Shown here in pieces: positions 23,701-36,533 of a stretch of DNA of 64,000 nt. How positions within the stretch are numbered: position 1 is the first letter of the stretch; each line of letters begins with the position of its first letter. This DNA comes from Stratiolaelaps scimitus (lineage: Eukaryota; Arthropoda; Arachnida; Mesostigmata; Laelapidae), in the NCBI GenBank assembly GCA_019614645.1, contig JABWDB010000004.1:16244001-16308000 (forward strand), given 5' to 3'. The translations under genes and the position numbers were made by a program. The notes below the pieces were generated by a model. That model was not told the DNA's origin. It saw only the letters and a list, made by a program, of their open reading frames with translations, and did no database searches.

Positions 23701-24984
23701 CATCCTGTGATTACATCCTACGAAGATATTAATCTGGCCACGGCCCACTGACATATACAATCGAATTTGTGTTGCAAGGTCACACACTGCGCACGTCTGA
23801 ATAGGCCGACTTTGTACGAGATTATTACTGACGTCATATCGTCTTGGCTCGTCAAATGGCAATGATTAGTGCTACTCGAAGTCAATGAGCGAATGTGAAC
23901 CCACGCGGAAAATGGCACACGATGTTGATGGGAACAAGCAAAGTACCACAATGTGGCAACAATTTAAACGAACTTTTAGTTAACTCGTTGTTTCAATCTA
24001 GCAGCAATCACTCCAGCCAATGAAATGGAACAATAGACAACCGCTGCCATCGATAACTGATATTAACAGCCGTGGGAGCCCGCTGCACTAGATAAGTAGA
24101 CATAATAGCCGTCTATTGCACACGACACAATGGTGGCTACAGAGGGTCGGCACGACGAAAAAAATGCTGAAAATGGGTATACGGCTGTAGCTCGTAGCGA
24201 AGATAGGGATGGCGTCTCTGTCACGATCATGAATTGAATCCTTCAAAGGTGGGAATGAAAATTAGAGTAGGTGTGAGACGAAATACGGCGTAGCAGTTGA
24301 GCGACGATGCTAACTATAGAGCAGGAGGGATCAAGCAAAGGAAGGTTGTGCCGTGACCCAGGAGAAGGCGGGGGAGGTTAAGGAGTCCCAAATGCGTGGG
24401 GGGCTTTGCTACAGTGAGGGCAGTTACTGTCCGCCCTTGCCACGATGGGAACTCCGAGGTCCACCAACAGCTGCGTCTATGTGGGAGGAAGGAGTACAAG
24501 GACTAGAATATGTGTAGTTTTTTAAGGCTGAGAGGGGTGAAAGAACCGAGGGACTACAGATTGTGAGAGAGTTCATGGAACGAAAGACTTATATATATAT
24601 ATAACAGAGCCAGATATCGAGTATGGTAAGGCTTTGCCTTAAAGGAATATCGGTGTGACCTGCCGAATAGAGGGCAATTAATTTTCCTTTAGTAAAATCC
24701 ACGATACATGGCGCCATCACTGCCGATGTTTCCTATAATTCCGAACGATTCCCGTTGACATTGGCTCGTCCGTGTAGGGAAAGTGTATGGTCATATTCAA
24801 TAAACTGAACGGACGAGGTACATATTGAGATAACCTGCAGTTCGCAACCGGTTTCTGGAGCCGTGTAACCTCCGCCCTATGATCGCATTAAGGGAGGTTT
24901 GCAGGTGAGAGCGAAGTGTAGTCCTCTTAAGCAGGATCAGCTGCGAGATGGCTAACCGTGTGTGAAGTTTCCATTTTTTTTTAG
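20800..24984. other. Non-coding stretch
   Basis: Low-complexity GTC/GTT/CTG triplets at 21841-21936 produce ORFs on both strands. Small ORFs with ATG (for example 22911-23099) have no recognised features. I see no good exon. Confidence 0.55.
21841..21936. repeat. (GTC/GTT)n then (CTG)n degenerate triplet tract
   Basis: About 95 bp of GTCGTCGTT-type triplets ends in a clean CTG run (21918-21935). Translations give Arg, Val, Ser or Cys runs, and the overlapping ORFs there are likely artefacts of it. Confidence 0.92.
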
Positions 24985-25160
24985 ACTATACTGGGCTCCC
25001 TCCTCCTATAATACCTCGACCATGTGTTCCGACTCAAAGCCGCCCAGAGCGGAGAATGAGGAAGGGCCCAGGGCACAGGCTCAACTCCGGATGTGCACGG
25101 TAAAGGGGTTTCGAAAAGAAGCCGTCCGGGTCGTCATCGTCGGTCGTTCAGTCAGTAAAA
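24985..25160 (+). CDS. Candidate 176 bp exon, possible start exon
   Basis: The acceptor has a long T run (CCATTTTTTTTTAG) and the donor is AAAA|GTGAGT. One frame is open throughout, entering phase 2 and leaving phase 1. It contains ATG at 25022 in a good context (CGACCATGT), giving MCSDSKPPRAENEEGPRAQA followed by a basic, Val-rich end (VRVVIVGRSVSK). It could be a 5' exon with the start at 25022 or an internal exon. No family is recognised. Confidence 0.32.
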
Positions 25161-25231
25161 GTGAGTAGATCAGGTGTTCTCGGAGAATTCCCCCTGTGTG
25201 CCTCAATTCTCGTAGCAGTTGTGAGATAATT

Positions 25232-25252
25232 GGAGAGAGAGAGAGAGAGAGA
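25232..25252. repeat. (GA)n microsatellite
   Basis: About 21 bp of GA dinucleotides. Confidence 0.95.
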
Positions 25253-25464
25253 AGGACAGTTTAGGGAAAAACAGGCTCGCTCTACTGCTTCGTTCTCAAT
25301 AGGAACTCCGTCCTCTCTCTCTTTTTCTTTTGTAACCCTCTTTCAGCCCCCCCATTCGCGCCGCTTCTCTTTATCTCCTTTCGTTCTTCTTATGGACGCG
25401 TTAGATGGATGAGATGATAGAGGTCACCAGCTGAGCTCTATGATGACACCACCCGACGGCAGAT

Positions 25465-25505
25465 GAGCGGTCGGTGGGGAAAGGCAGCAGAGCGGTCGGT
25501 GGGGA
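25465..25505. repeat. 16 bp direct duplication
   Basis: GAGCGGTCGGTGGGGA occurs at 25465-25480 and again at 25490-25505, separated by 9 bp. Confidence 0.93.
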
Positions 25506-25840
25506 CCAGAAGGTATGCTGGCCTGCGAACGGATAGGTCTCACGTAGGGCAAGGCTAGTTAGTCAGGTCACAGGGTCACGAAGTTTCACTGGTTGGCCTG
25601 GATGAAAGCGCTTCAGCTGGCAGCGGAAGGCACTGGTGGGGGGCTTTTTAAGAAATAAAAGTCCTCCTGGCTCACACAGGACCGCCTGGCCTGGCTCGGC
25701 CTGGTCCGTCGTCGGCGACAGCTACACCAGCGCGTTTCGTTCGTCGTTTTCGTTGGCTCATCCACGTTCGTGTCTCACCAAAGTATAGATCCGAGGAGGC
25801 GGGTCGAGAGTGTAGGAGAAGTAGCGGAGAGGAATAAAAT

Positions 25841-25900
25841 ATAGATAAATAGATAGATTGGTAGATAGATGATACGTAGATAGATAGAAAGATAGAAATA
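25841..25900. repeat. Degenerate (GATA)n tract
   Basis: Irregular ATAGATAGAT units over about 60 bp with GG, CG and AA interruptions. No coding meaning. Confidence 0.9.
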
Positions 25901-27296
25901 TATTACGATATAGGAAAAATTGAGAGACTGAGATAGGTCGGCAAGAAGGCAAAGAGCAGCAGTGGCAGGCTAGTCTACGTTAGCAGGTTTCAAGGCTAAC
26001 CATAAAGGTCACACGCATATGGAAAGAAGAGGAGGGTGAGGTTGGTCACCCAGTCTGCAGCGAATGACCTTCCTACGCCAGCTCATATAGGCGGGTAGTT
26101 GCGAGCCTTCGCTTGTGTCCAGGCTCGACGGTTAGCAGTAGCCACTGAATCAAGTGGATTTGGCAGCAGGTGGTGGCGGTAATGTTGGTGCTGGCGGTAT
26201 CGTGGAAGGTGGCACGTTGAGCGACGTTCATGGTCGACCTGGCCCCGTACGACCACATGAGTGTGCCCACATACGAACGAACAACGCGCAGAAACTCGTC
26301 AGCCTTCTCCCTCAGGCTTCGAAGGGGAATCTTTGAGGGGTAACAAGGGGCGCGGTCGTCGATAGCAGCACCAGTGGAGCTGGAGGTTAGGTTGTCTGGA
26401 GAACAGCGAATGAGGCCATGGAAGTGACGTGAGAATCGAATAAAAACAATGAATGAATGAGCTAGCGGACGGCTTCGTCGGTCAGTCGCACTGCTACGGT
26501 GGCTCTACAGTCGTTGACCGTTAGTAGATTTGAATAAACGCGGAAAGCTGGCTGACGTTAAATGTCCTAGCTGGCGTTAACGTCCCCTTTACATAGTTCC
26601 CGTTCTAAGGACAGTCGCCTTAGCTACGCTACAATTATGCTACCAACAGCCATCTTTCTACGGGCCTATCTCTTGTTCTCTTTCCCTGGTACCCGAATCT
26701 GCTGGAGGCGGCGACTTGCGTGGTGCGCAGTGTGTACGGACTGGCATCAGCAACAGCAGCAAAAAAGCTGAGGCGGCTTGAACCGATAGGCCGCTGTCCC
26801 TCCGCTATATCCAGAGTGGCAGGTCGGGTCGTCTTCGTACAGCACTGTTCGCCCGTGCCTCTCTCCTGCTCTACCCCGTCCCTCGTAATCACAGCGAAAA
26901 GGACGAGCAAAGCGGGTTGTAGAGATCGGCGGCGTCTGTAGAGGCAGCAGCGGCGCAGGTGGGGGTCTTTCATAAATTCTGCTGGCTCGTCGACTGCAAG
27001 TACGCAGTCGCCTGCGCGAACTGTGTACCCTCTAGCAGGACGGGCCCCGGCCAAAGAAAAAGGTAGGTCGTAGGCACGATCGACGGCGGGCGCCCATGAG
27101 AAGCAGAAATGCCGTAGCTCATCGCTTCCTCGACTCAGGTGATGGGTAGCAGCTCCATAAAGCCAGCCGCCAGCGATAGTGACAGTGCCGCTTGCTCACC
27201 CCAAGGGACTGGCTGCCTGCCGAGAGGGAAACAAGACGGAAATAGGGAATCGCTGTCAATCCTCGCGATGCAGCGTGCAAGTGCTCACTTGTCACA

Positions 27297-27500
27297 CTAG
27301 CTCTCCGTGTTTTGGCCAACGACCAACGAGAACTCGATTCGAGCGGAAGCTCCGTCGCTTGCAACGTCGGAGCTTACCGCGTCGCACACTTTCGAACCTG
27401 CTACCACCGCAAAATGTTCGGTCATCCCAGGGCGATAGCGAGAGAGAGAGAGAGCGTGAACGACCACCGGCATGGTCTTGCCCGCCAATCCGCTCGTCAT
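27297..27500 (-). CDS. Candidate small ORF or first exon, 67 aa
   Basis: The ATG at 27500 opens 67 codons to TAG. Third positions are clearly GC-rich by eye. It starts MTSGLAGKTMPVVVHALSLS and continues RYRPGMTEHFAVVAGSKVCDA. At that point there is a usable donor (GACGCG|GTAAGC at 27373-27374), so it may be a first exon of 42 codons. Without splicing it ends FSLVVGQNTES. Longer plus-strand ORFs overlap (27179-27505 and 27312-27698) but do not start with ATG. No family is recognised. Confidence 0.27.
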   Translation of the reverse strand: MTSGLAGKTMPVVVHALSLSRYRPGMTEHFAVVAGSKVCDAVSSDVASDGASARIEFSLVVGQNTES

Positions 27501-29218
27501 CTTGAGCGACTCCCTACTTGGGCGAGCTCCTCCTCTATCTATCTGCGCTGGCTAAAATGCCACCCACCTTCACCTCAGCGTGTAGCTCTGCTGGCGGCAT
27601 GGCAAACAGAGCTGCTCCCAACACTGAAAGCTAACCCAGCCCAGGTCACTTACTGCCCTTCCGTCCCCGCTGGGATGGTGGGGACAGGACGGGTTTAAGG
27701 GTTACGAGCTCGCTCGTGGCGGATAGAGCGCTATACAAGTTATGCGGCTGTGTTATAAATGGTTACAGCTTAGATATACGTACGGTTATATAGCCGAGGT
27801 GTACGTTATTTCTCGTAGTATCATTGAGCTCGCAAATAACGCGCGCTGTTGGAGCCCCGGATGGCCAGAGGTCTCGGCACAGATAGCCGGGCTAGCTTCA
27901 ACTAACCCGAGTTAGTTGAACTTCGAAGAGGAGTCGAACTGTGCGATCAGACAGTCCTTGTGTTGTTGTCCAAAATTAGGTGACTACTCCTAAGAATAGT
28001 AATAATAATAGTTAGTTACGCATTCCCAGCTATTACAACAACAACTATCAATCATTTGCAGTAATTACGACATCGCGAATCGAGGCGCACGTCGCCGAAG
28101 CGGGAGAAATCCGCGCGCGGGTTACGCATCCATTTGACTCGTCTTTCTCGTCACGACAAAAAATGTAGTTCCACAGTCTTCGATAACTGCGACTGCATCA
28201 CAATTAATCAAAATTTTCTCAATTTTACATGAAACATACAAACGCATCGTAGTATATGTAACTAACAAGGCGAGTCTTCTAAACGTATTTTTGAGTAGTT
28301 AAACAAAATGTCAATTGCATCAAAAGCATTACCTAATAAATAACAGATAGAACGAACGAGAGAGCCCTATTTATCGATATGATCCAACAGAATTATCTCA
28401 CTCACACTAACACATGTTTGTTTTGAGAGACTAAGAAAAATATTAGGTAAGCAGCATTCGCTGTACCGGACTATTGTGAGCAGCCATCAACGGCAGCCTG
28501 ATATCTACGAAAGAACTCTATCCCTTCTATTTCTGCCACCACTACAGCTCTGTGGCCGAGCTGTGCCAATGGTGATGCACTTGCCTACGTTGATCTCAAT
28601 CGATGGTGGATCTCAATTCATAGCTATTATACTAATATCATGTGTGTAATAACTGGCTGTAAATCAATAATAACTAGCTGTGTCGTCTCGCTGTAAACAG
28701 TACCGCATCTCTGGACGTCTGGATCGATCTCTCCACACCCTCTGTTCATATCATTGTGTCTACACATTGCTTGTTTGGTCTCTTCGCTAAAAGTATCGGC
28801 AAACTTGTTAGACCACCTAAGCCTACACTTGCCAGCTAGATTTCATTGTTTGTTTGGCCCGTTCTCTACAGGAGGGATGCGATATCTTGCCCGATATCCG
28901 AGCAGCCCAACCTGCCATTATCATGTCCGACTCAATCGGTTTCAGAATAATCCGCGCAAATATAGATACACACACATAGTGTTTATACTGTATACAACAT
29001 GATTTAAAATTTGCTAGCTTGTCAGCAGCACTTGAGTGTTTAAAAATATAATCGTATTATATACACGATTTGCATGTCACAAATGCGCGCGAACGTCCTC
29101 CATTTAAAACGCGCGATCACCCCGCGGCCACCCGAGGTATACTTATTCTGTAATTTCGATTGAATTTCACTAAGTTAACAATTTTCGACATCCGCCAATT
29201 GTCTGTTTGCGCGCACAG

Positions 29219-29444
29219 GACCAATCGAGCGCTGTTCGTGGGCATGAATAGCGTTTCGCTACACGTTTGCAAACATATGCCCATAAACAGCGGCTCTGAA
29301 GTGAACGACGCACTACCTGCGCTAACACCGGCGCCATCCGGAACGAGGTGGTGGCTAAAAATTGACGCCTCGCCAGCGGAGATGGGTGCCCTGAGCTGCT
29401 CGTTGCAGTTTTCTAAAACGGTTCATTGCAAGGCCAACAGTTGA
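29219..29444 (+). CDS. Candidate terminal exon, unrecognised
   Basis: A good acceptor (GTCTGTTTGCGCGCACAG) is followed by a single open frame of 75 codons to TGA. It enters in phase 2 and reads TNRALFVGMNSVSLHVCKHM, then SGTRWWLKIDASPAEMGALS and ends VHCKANS. A GTAAGT donor at 29459 lies just past the stop, so the block could instead be a non-coding exon. Third positions look coding-like. No family is recognised. Confidence 0.25.
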
Positions 29445-32400
29445 CTGAGCAGTCGCGTGTAAGTGCCTACCTCGGGAGTAAGTCTAGACCTGTGGGGTTC
29501 ATCGCGCGGGTGGGCGATGTCTAGCCTCCCTCCTGGCCATCTTCTCGTTGCAAGGCGCTCGTGTGTCAAGGCTGTTGTTTGTATCGTTGGCTGACTTCAA
29601 GGTCAAGGGTTGTCCTGGCCATGTTGTTTCATTCCTATTCGCACGAGAGATTGCATATGCGTTTAAATATGGTAGCTTTCAAAGGGTACAACCGAATAGT
29701 CGAGATGTACTCTCGCAGAGAACGAATTATCTCGGCCACTTTTAAATCATAGCAGATACAAAGTATTGTTCGAAGAAGCTTCGGCACTGGCCCTTACACT
29801 GATACATCTCGGGGACTTTAACGGGATGTTATTCTTTTTTGGACTGAGTAATTCTCTGAATAGTCCGCGTCTGGCCGCTATCTCTAAGGTCCGTTCACCC
29901 ATCGGTGGTCGGCTTGCGGCGGCCAGGACTCGATTCCTGTCCGTACTCGCACGGCGATTTCTATGTTCGCTGATAATTGTCGCTTCTCCCTCCACCTGCT
30001 GGTTCCTCGATATTGGGCGACGCTATGGCGAGGTGCCAACGATGATAACGATCGTTGAGTGCATTGATGAGAACGGTGGAAAGATTCCGGCAGTGCAACC
30101 TCAGCGATTCAGACCAATATGACCATGGGGACGAGTGAATGGACAGGAGACCTTCATCCGTTGGGCACCAGGAAAACGAGGGACATAGGCTTATCATTGT
30201 CACGGCTGAGTTCGATCGACCTATAGCATAGGCTGAACGATGATTTCTGGCATCGATTTTCCCATGCAATAGGTGCCAATGCAAGAGCATGGACTAAGCA
30301 AGCCCACCTCTTTCCTATAACCTAGACCACCGAGTTGCAGCCAGCTTAGTGCAGTGATTTACACTCCTAAACGCGGCTAAATGGCACGCTCGTTACGGGA
30401 CTTGTACAGAATTGTCGGGTAATGTTATTGCTTACCATGCTTGCCGGTTGACGGTGGTTGATATTAGGATGTCGCCTGTGCCCTTTGTGTTGTCGGACCC
30501 GGATTAGACAATCTTGTTGCATTTCAGGTGATCTCGCCGGTTATTTTCGTCCACCGCAGACGGTCAAATGCGATCATACCTAAGAGGGCAGTAAATATTT
30601 TTCGGAAAAAAAAAACGCCGCATAGCTAAGCTAAAGAAGGCTCCTCTCCCGTTACCAGGTATTTGTTAGTCACTGCTAGACGACACACTGTTCTGTTCTA
30701 TCTTCCTCTACCTTAGTGTGTTGTTCGTGCACTGCTGGCTGCTGTCGCAAATCGACGGACCACAACGCGACACTTACACAGAAAGGGTCCTTCTGCTTCT
30801 ATTATCGGCCCCCTCTACGTCGTAATCCCCTAAGTCTTCGACGAATATTACCGCTACTCCGTCTGCTGCAAGGCAACAGCAACGACCGCCGTTGTGTCGG
30901 GCAGGGACGACTCCACCGTCGGAGTGGCCATCGGCCATCGTCTCTGCTCGCTGTGCTGATCTGCTGACATCACTGGGAGCTGAGGGGAGAGGCCGAGCCT
31001 GGGGGACCTAAGGTATGCTTCACTAGTGTCGCTCAGACACTCGCGTCTCCGGCGGAAGTCCCTGCCCCCATCTGCTGTGTCAGTTCGGCACAGGGTGCTG
31101 GACGGAAGTTATAGCTAGAGGCAGGTGGGGTCTGTTAGCGGTTTGTCTGCATGTAGCAGCTGTATGTACATATATGCATATGACCAAATGAATATTATAT
31201 ACTAATCATACTACATACTAATCATATCTACCCCAATGTGAGCGTCGGGAACGTCGGGATGGCCACCGATGTGGCTGCCGTAATCCCATTGGCATTATTT
31301 ACACATATTAGCATGTGTTGCTATGAGGCCACACTGGCCACGGTGGTTCTGGCCGAGCAAAAGGCTCTGACTCTCTGAGAGGTCGACAGTCAGGCAGTGC
31401 TCGTTTTATAGTCAGTAATATAATAACGCAAGGACATATAGGGCACAAAAACTAGCAAGCAAAAGGTACATAGGCAGCACGCCTCGATTTTTAGTCCGTC
31501 AAACCGAAAGGCTGTTACGTTGTGAATGAACGAACCGCATACGCCGCAATCGGCGGCGTATGTTCGTATTCAGCTGTCAGCTTCGGTAGAATCCTATGCG
31601 TGTCGTGCATGGCAAGAATGACGAACGAAAGAATGGGCGTGATGTCTTCACTAGATATGGTGTTGGGAATGATGATGTTTTTGGGAAAACGGGATGTTAG
31701 CGTTCTGACGTACGAAAGTCGACAGTCGATGTGGCAGATGTGTATGGCACCCAGCGTCGAGCACAACCATCACGGACGCTATCCCGGGACTTCGCTATCT
31801 CGATCCTCTAGTTAGTTGGCTGATTTCGAATCTGATCACAAAGACCACGAAGAAGAGTCACACAGTCGAGCGTCAGTCGGCCTTCAACCGTCGTTCGTTG
31901 ACTGTCGGCTGCTCCTCGCGGGGAGCAAAGCAGTTCTAGGAAATTCTCCGTTGGAGAGTCGATGAGGTGAAGAGAGCTGGAAAAGCTTAAAGCGGCCAGT
32001 GGAGCGGTGGACGAGGAGTTCTCCGAGGCTGCTCTCTGAGACTATGAGAAGTCTCTCTCTCTTTCTTTCTTTTTCTGCCGTTCTCTCGCCGCCCTTCCAC
32101 CTCGACGACGGAGTAACAAGTCATCGGAAACGAGGGAAGATCGGGGATCGGTCTTCCAGAGTTCTCCAGTCTTCGTCAGCCGTGACGCCAGATCCCTTCA
32201 CGAACCCGCACCGCAGCCGGAGTTATCCTTACGCGCTTCGCCTTCGAGAGCTCGCGAGCACTCGTTTCCCTTTTCGTACCAAGGATAAAAACGAAGGAGG
32301 ACGTCTCCAACACGACGACGCTGAGGGCCACGCACGACCGCGACCGAGCTGGGCTCCGTGGTCATCTCGTGTCGGCGTCGAACAGCCTCGATGAAATGAG

Positions 32401-33002
32401 CACCAGAGAGAACCCTTCCCTTTGGACTCGTTGTTGTCACTTCTGCTGGCACGGTACTGCCATCGTAGCACCTTCATGCCCATATCGCGTTATTGCACAT
32501 TTTTTTCACGTGTAAGTGTGGGGTGGGGTGCCCATTCCAGAGTTCCAGGGCTTTAATCGGGGGTGAGCTATTTTCAGAGAGCAGGCGGGCCCCGGTTAGA
32601 ACGCCGGCAGGAAACAAAGGGGACAGGTGGGACAGGCGCAAGAAGGCCGTCCATGGGGGAGTATAACAGCTCATTAAGAGAGATACGACAACTTTACGAT
32701 GACCAACCGACCGACCGACAGACCGAGGAGGCTACACGAACAGGGGCACGTGAATAGCCAGGGTTTCCCTCTCGAGGAGTCGCACCCGAGAATCGACCAG
32801 TACCCAAGCAAGGAAGCCGACCAACGAGCGAACGGCGAGTCATCGAAACGCCGAGCTGCACACCCAACAATGGAGCACCCGTAAGGCTAGAGAACGAGGA
32901 AGATACAGAGAGTGATATAGCGTGCGAGCGAACGAACAGATCGAGGAACGGAGCGATACGAGCGACGTCGAGCAAAAAGTACCTCGAATCGGACCGAGAC
33001 TA

Positions 33003-33003
33003 T

Positions 33004-33072
<69 letters not shown>

Positions 33073-33073
33073 T
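33003..33073. repeat. (TA)n microsatellite, about 70 bp
   Basis: TA dinucleotides with two TG interruptions. Pure-AT palindromic DNA. Confidence 0.97.
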
Positions 33074-34769
33074 TAAGATGAACACGCCGGTGAATGGAAA
33101 GGGCTGACATGCCGCGTGTGTGATGTGGAATAGAGAGCCAAATGGAACGGGAGTTTGTGGCTATCGAAACCCTTACGGCACGAGGATGTTATAACTTCTA
33201 TTGTTGTTGTCGGAAGTGTGCTCCCCCAGGAGCCGCTTCCGCGACATCGTCCCGACCAGCACTACGGAGAACTCGTGTACGAAATCTATATACCGGTAAA
33301 TTTAGTCAGCCGCTTGATGGATTGGATAGCAGATCACGCAGGCTGATCGATTGAGAGGATGAAAGGCGCTTCCTGCCGCCCCCTACGCCATCTACGTCTA
33401 TATTTACGTGTGTGTATGTGTGTGCGTGTATGTGTGTGCATATAGCTATTATATAGCAGAAAAAGGTTCGAAGCATCGATGCCTAGACTATATTGAGAAC
33501 TGCCATCTAAGACAAAAAGGCAAGAAGAGCACCGGAAAACGTTCTAGTGGTCGCTTAAAGTAGATACAAACGCATACGTAAGTTAGTGCACGCTTTGTAC
33601 ACGTTTCTTCTCATTTTGGTTTGTCTCTTGCTCTCTCGCGGGTTATGACACTGGATGCGTTGGGCAGGTCGTGCCGTCTCATACGGGCATGAGCTGCTTA
33701 ATGCATGACGATGCGAACCATTAGGAACCAATTGGCAAAAACCAAATTTAAAACTTTTCAAGGGGGCAAACTTTACATTAAGGAGGCCGAGTGAATAACA
33801 TTTTTCGACGTAGCTCCGACGCCACTCGACTTGGCCTTACAAGCGTGGGAGTGTGCCTTACATCCGGTGACCTCTACAGTCACTTGTAATCCACACATAT
33901 AAACCACACATAAAAAAACACAAAACGACCAGATAATAGCATATTCGGATTCCCTTTCGCAAACAATATCCGCTTGTATATAGCACGTCGTGCATAGATA
34001 TGTAGAGGCCAACTTGCGAGCATCGTGTCACAATAAGCCAAGGGTTAAGACAGACAAAAATCCAGAACCGCGACCACAACGACACCGCGCAGTGCCGGGC
34101 GCGTCTAATATTCCTCAAAGCGAATATGAACGACTTGGACATTCTGGAGGAAAAGTCCAATCGAATTAAGTTATTTTAATCCGATAAAGTCCCATATATC
34201 TTCCGCTACATATTGACTCCAACTCATTAAAATCAAGCGCGGGTCACTGCAAAGTATGACCCTTCCTTCGATAAGATACGCATATGAATAATAGTTGTAG
34301 CATTCGCGATTTTTTCGCTATTTATACAAGTCAAATTTATACTAATGTGATCTAGTCCTATACATAACTACGGCAAATATTGCAAAACACATCGAAAAGA
34401 CGGACGTGGCTCCCTTCGTCACAATGGAACCAAAGTTAAACCCAGAAGAGTAATTCTATATGGGTGGTCCTACAACGCATTGACAGGACAGGTATCGCAA
34501 AACCGCACAGACCGCCGCACAAAAACCCATCAACGTGGCTTGGAGCGTGCGCATCAACAATTGGCTTAGCTGTACACAACGCTATATTGCAATCATAAAC
34601 ATTCAGCTCCTGCGTTTTTCCCATCGAACCGCCCATTGAGGCTCGGCAGTTGTCGCGCCAACGGTGAACAGGCCAGAATAGAGAAAACAGTGGTTATTAA
34701 CTTTAACATAATGGTAACCATCCACAGCAGTACTTCAACAACAACTACTACTACAATACCAGCACTGAG

Positions 34770-34912
34770 CCCAACCAAATGACAAGTTGCTGTCTCTAAA
34801 TGAAAGACGGCTTCGCCCGAAGACATCTGGTAACAAAGCCGACGCGGCGACGGCGGCAGCTGCTAATGCTGCTGCTGGTGGGGCTCCTCCATCGGCAATG
34901 TCGGCAGCTTGA
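34770..34912 (+). CDS. Candidate C-terminal exon with Ala-rich tail
   Basis: After an in-frame stop the frame runs 47 codons: basic NDKLLSLNERRLRPKTSGNK, then ADAATAAAANAAAGGAPPSA and MSAA, ending in TGA. This looks like a protein C-terminus with a low-complexity Ala/Gly tail. The acceptor (AATACCAGCACTGAG) has a weak pyrimidine tract. An antisense frame (34735-34917) gives a similar Ala-rich reading. Support is low. Confidence 0.18.
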
Positions 34913-35289
34913 CCCACTGAGCATGCATCGGTGCTTCACTGGTTGATTGATGACCGAAAGTCAGCCTTTCGTGCGTCGGCGCTACCGCAGCGATGGTCCA
35001 TTTTGTTTTGTTGTGCTAAATGCTCCCCACAGTAACCGTAGTAGTGGTACTAGTAGCTGGAGTACATTCGGCACGAGTCAAATCGCTTGGCCGACATCGG
35101 ATTGCTTCGTGAGCCAGATCCAACTGTGCGGCGTCCAGAGAAGCGGGAATATGAAACCCCTGCTAGGGCTGGGCAATTTGTCGCTTCTGACCGCATCAGC
35201 CAGCGTGGTAACAACAGCCGTGTAACACAGCGGTATGACGAGCATAGAAGATGGGGGAGTCGCTTATCCGTAATGAAGACGTCACTCAC

Positions 35290-35377
35290 CTAGACCTCGG
35301 CCGGTCTTGTGAAGAAGAGATGCAACTGCGCTTTGGCTAGCGCAACCGAAGGCCGATAGCGCGTTTATCGAGGCCAT
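35290..35377 (-). CDS. Candidate first coding exon, possible mitochondrial presequence
   Basis: The ATG at 35377 opens 29 codons to a consensus donor (GTCTAG|GTGAGT), leaving phase 1. It reads MASINALSAFGCASQSAVAS then LLHKTGRGL. There are no acidic residues, many Ala/Ser/Leu and Lys/Arg near the end, the composition of a mitochondrial targeting sequence. The second exon should lie to the left; none is recognised. A plus-strand frame (35087-35293) overlaps the donor and is also open. Inference from composition and one splice site. Confidence 0.28.
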
Positions 35378-36511
35378 CGGCATAGAGTGTTGGGGAAGGA
35401 GGCCAAGAGGGGGCTGTGTGAACCAAAAAGGACAACAGCCGATGAAGGATTCTTTCAAGATATAATGCGTCTAATCTAATAATGACAATTGTCATTACGG
35501 AATCAGGACAGTTACTCTAAGCGCTAGCGAGGATGAGAGGTAACTCTCAATGGGAGTTCTGCGAAGAAACCCTGGCTGGCTTTTATGTTAATGCTTTAGC
35601 CAACGCTGCGCGACTTGTACTCCCATCGGCGATAAGGCGCGGCGATTAGTCGTTGTAGGTCAGGACTACTGTAGCTTAGCTCTCATTCATACTGAGTCGG
35701 AATCACCACAATATCCGCCTAAGGGACGTCGTCGCGTGTACCGTATCGCATGTGATTTGTTGTATGGCCATCGCCGTGTGCGCCAGATATCCACTGCGGG
35801 AATTCGTTTCCTCAACTTCAAGTGAATTCTCCTAAGCATATATTCGGAGCATACCCGTACTGTTTAATAAAAACCAGAGCGTGCTGTATGAGAGCCACCA
35901 CCATAGAAAGAAACAGATAGTAACTACCAACCTCATATCCGGGAAATAGGAATTAGTAACCATAATTACAAGATATAACGGTTAACCGATATTATTTCAA
36001 AGGCGAGCATTGTGATTATGGGATTTTTTGGGATGATAAAATGTATGTATCTTATCCAAAATGTCCCAAAAGAACCTCATATTACCCGTACACTGTTCAA
36101 TATCCCCGAGAAGAAGAAGCAATTTGGATGCAGCAGCTATTGTATGCGTGTCTCCACATCATGCCCGTCTTAGTTACATTATGCAAGTTCGCGTACCTGT
36201 ACCTCCCTACGCCTGGGTGATAATTGCTAGGTCATTGATAAGAAAAACTGTACACTTGACCCGCGACACGGCCAACGCCCTATGACTCAAAGGCCAATTG
36301 CCCAATTGGGTGATCGGTGACGATTAGTCACTAAATCGTGCTGCTTGCCCAGTAGAAACTTACCAATATTGGTGATTAGTAACAGAATACGGACGAAATC
36401 AAATGGTTCAATATTTGTTAATGATTTTTACTGGGAGATGCCATCTTATTTGGATGGTAAGATATCCACGCGAATGCTATTCAAGTTGGCCGGAATGACC
36501 ACCGAACGCGG

Positions 36512-36533
36512 CTGCTAATTATATAATTAGCAG
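36512..36533. repeat. Perfect 22 bp palindrome
   Basis: CTGCTAATTAT is joined directly to its reverse complement with no spacer. The core contains TAATTA, a classic homeodomain half-site sequence, on both strands. Confidence 0.95.

Larger units (their letters stand above)
27501..34769. other. Mostly non-coding, 7.3 kb
   Basis: Apart from the weak candidate at 29219-29444, I see no supported gene. Good acceptors at 28873 and 30527 each open a frame of 33-36 codons to a stop, without other support. An ORF pair at 31515-31815 is open on both strands. A large (TA)n tract lies at 33003-33073. GT/TG-rich DNA lies near 33408-33440. Confidence 0.5.

Noticed and set aside
28874..28981. Frame of 36 codons after a good acceptor (CGTTCTCTACAG)
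   Set aside because: All three frames stay open for about 80 bp or more after the acceptor, so openness says nothing about coding.
30528..30629. 33-codon frame after TTGCATTTCAG, reading VISPVIFVHRRRSNAIIPKR
   Set aside because: Too short, no second supporting signal, and it ends in an A-run.
31515..31815. ORFs of 83 (minus) and 97 (plus) codons over the same DNA
   Set aside because: Both look equally protein-like with no splice sites or homology to decide.
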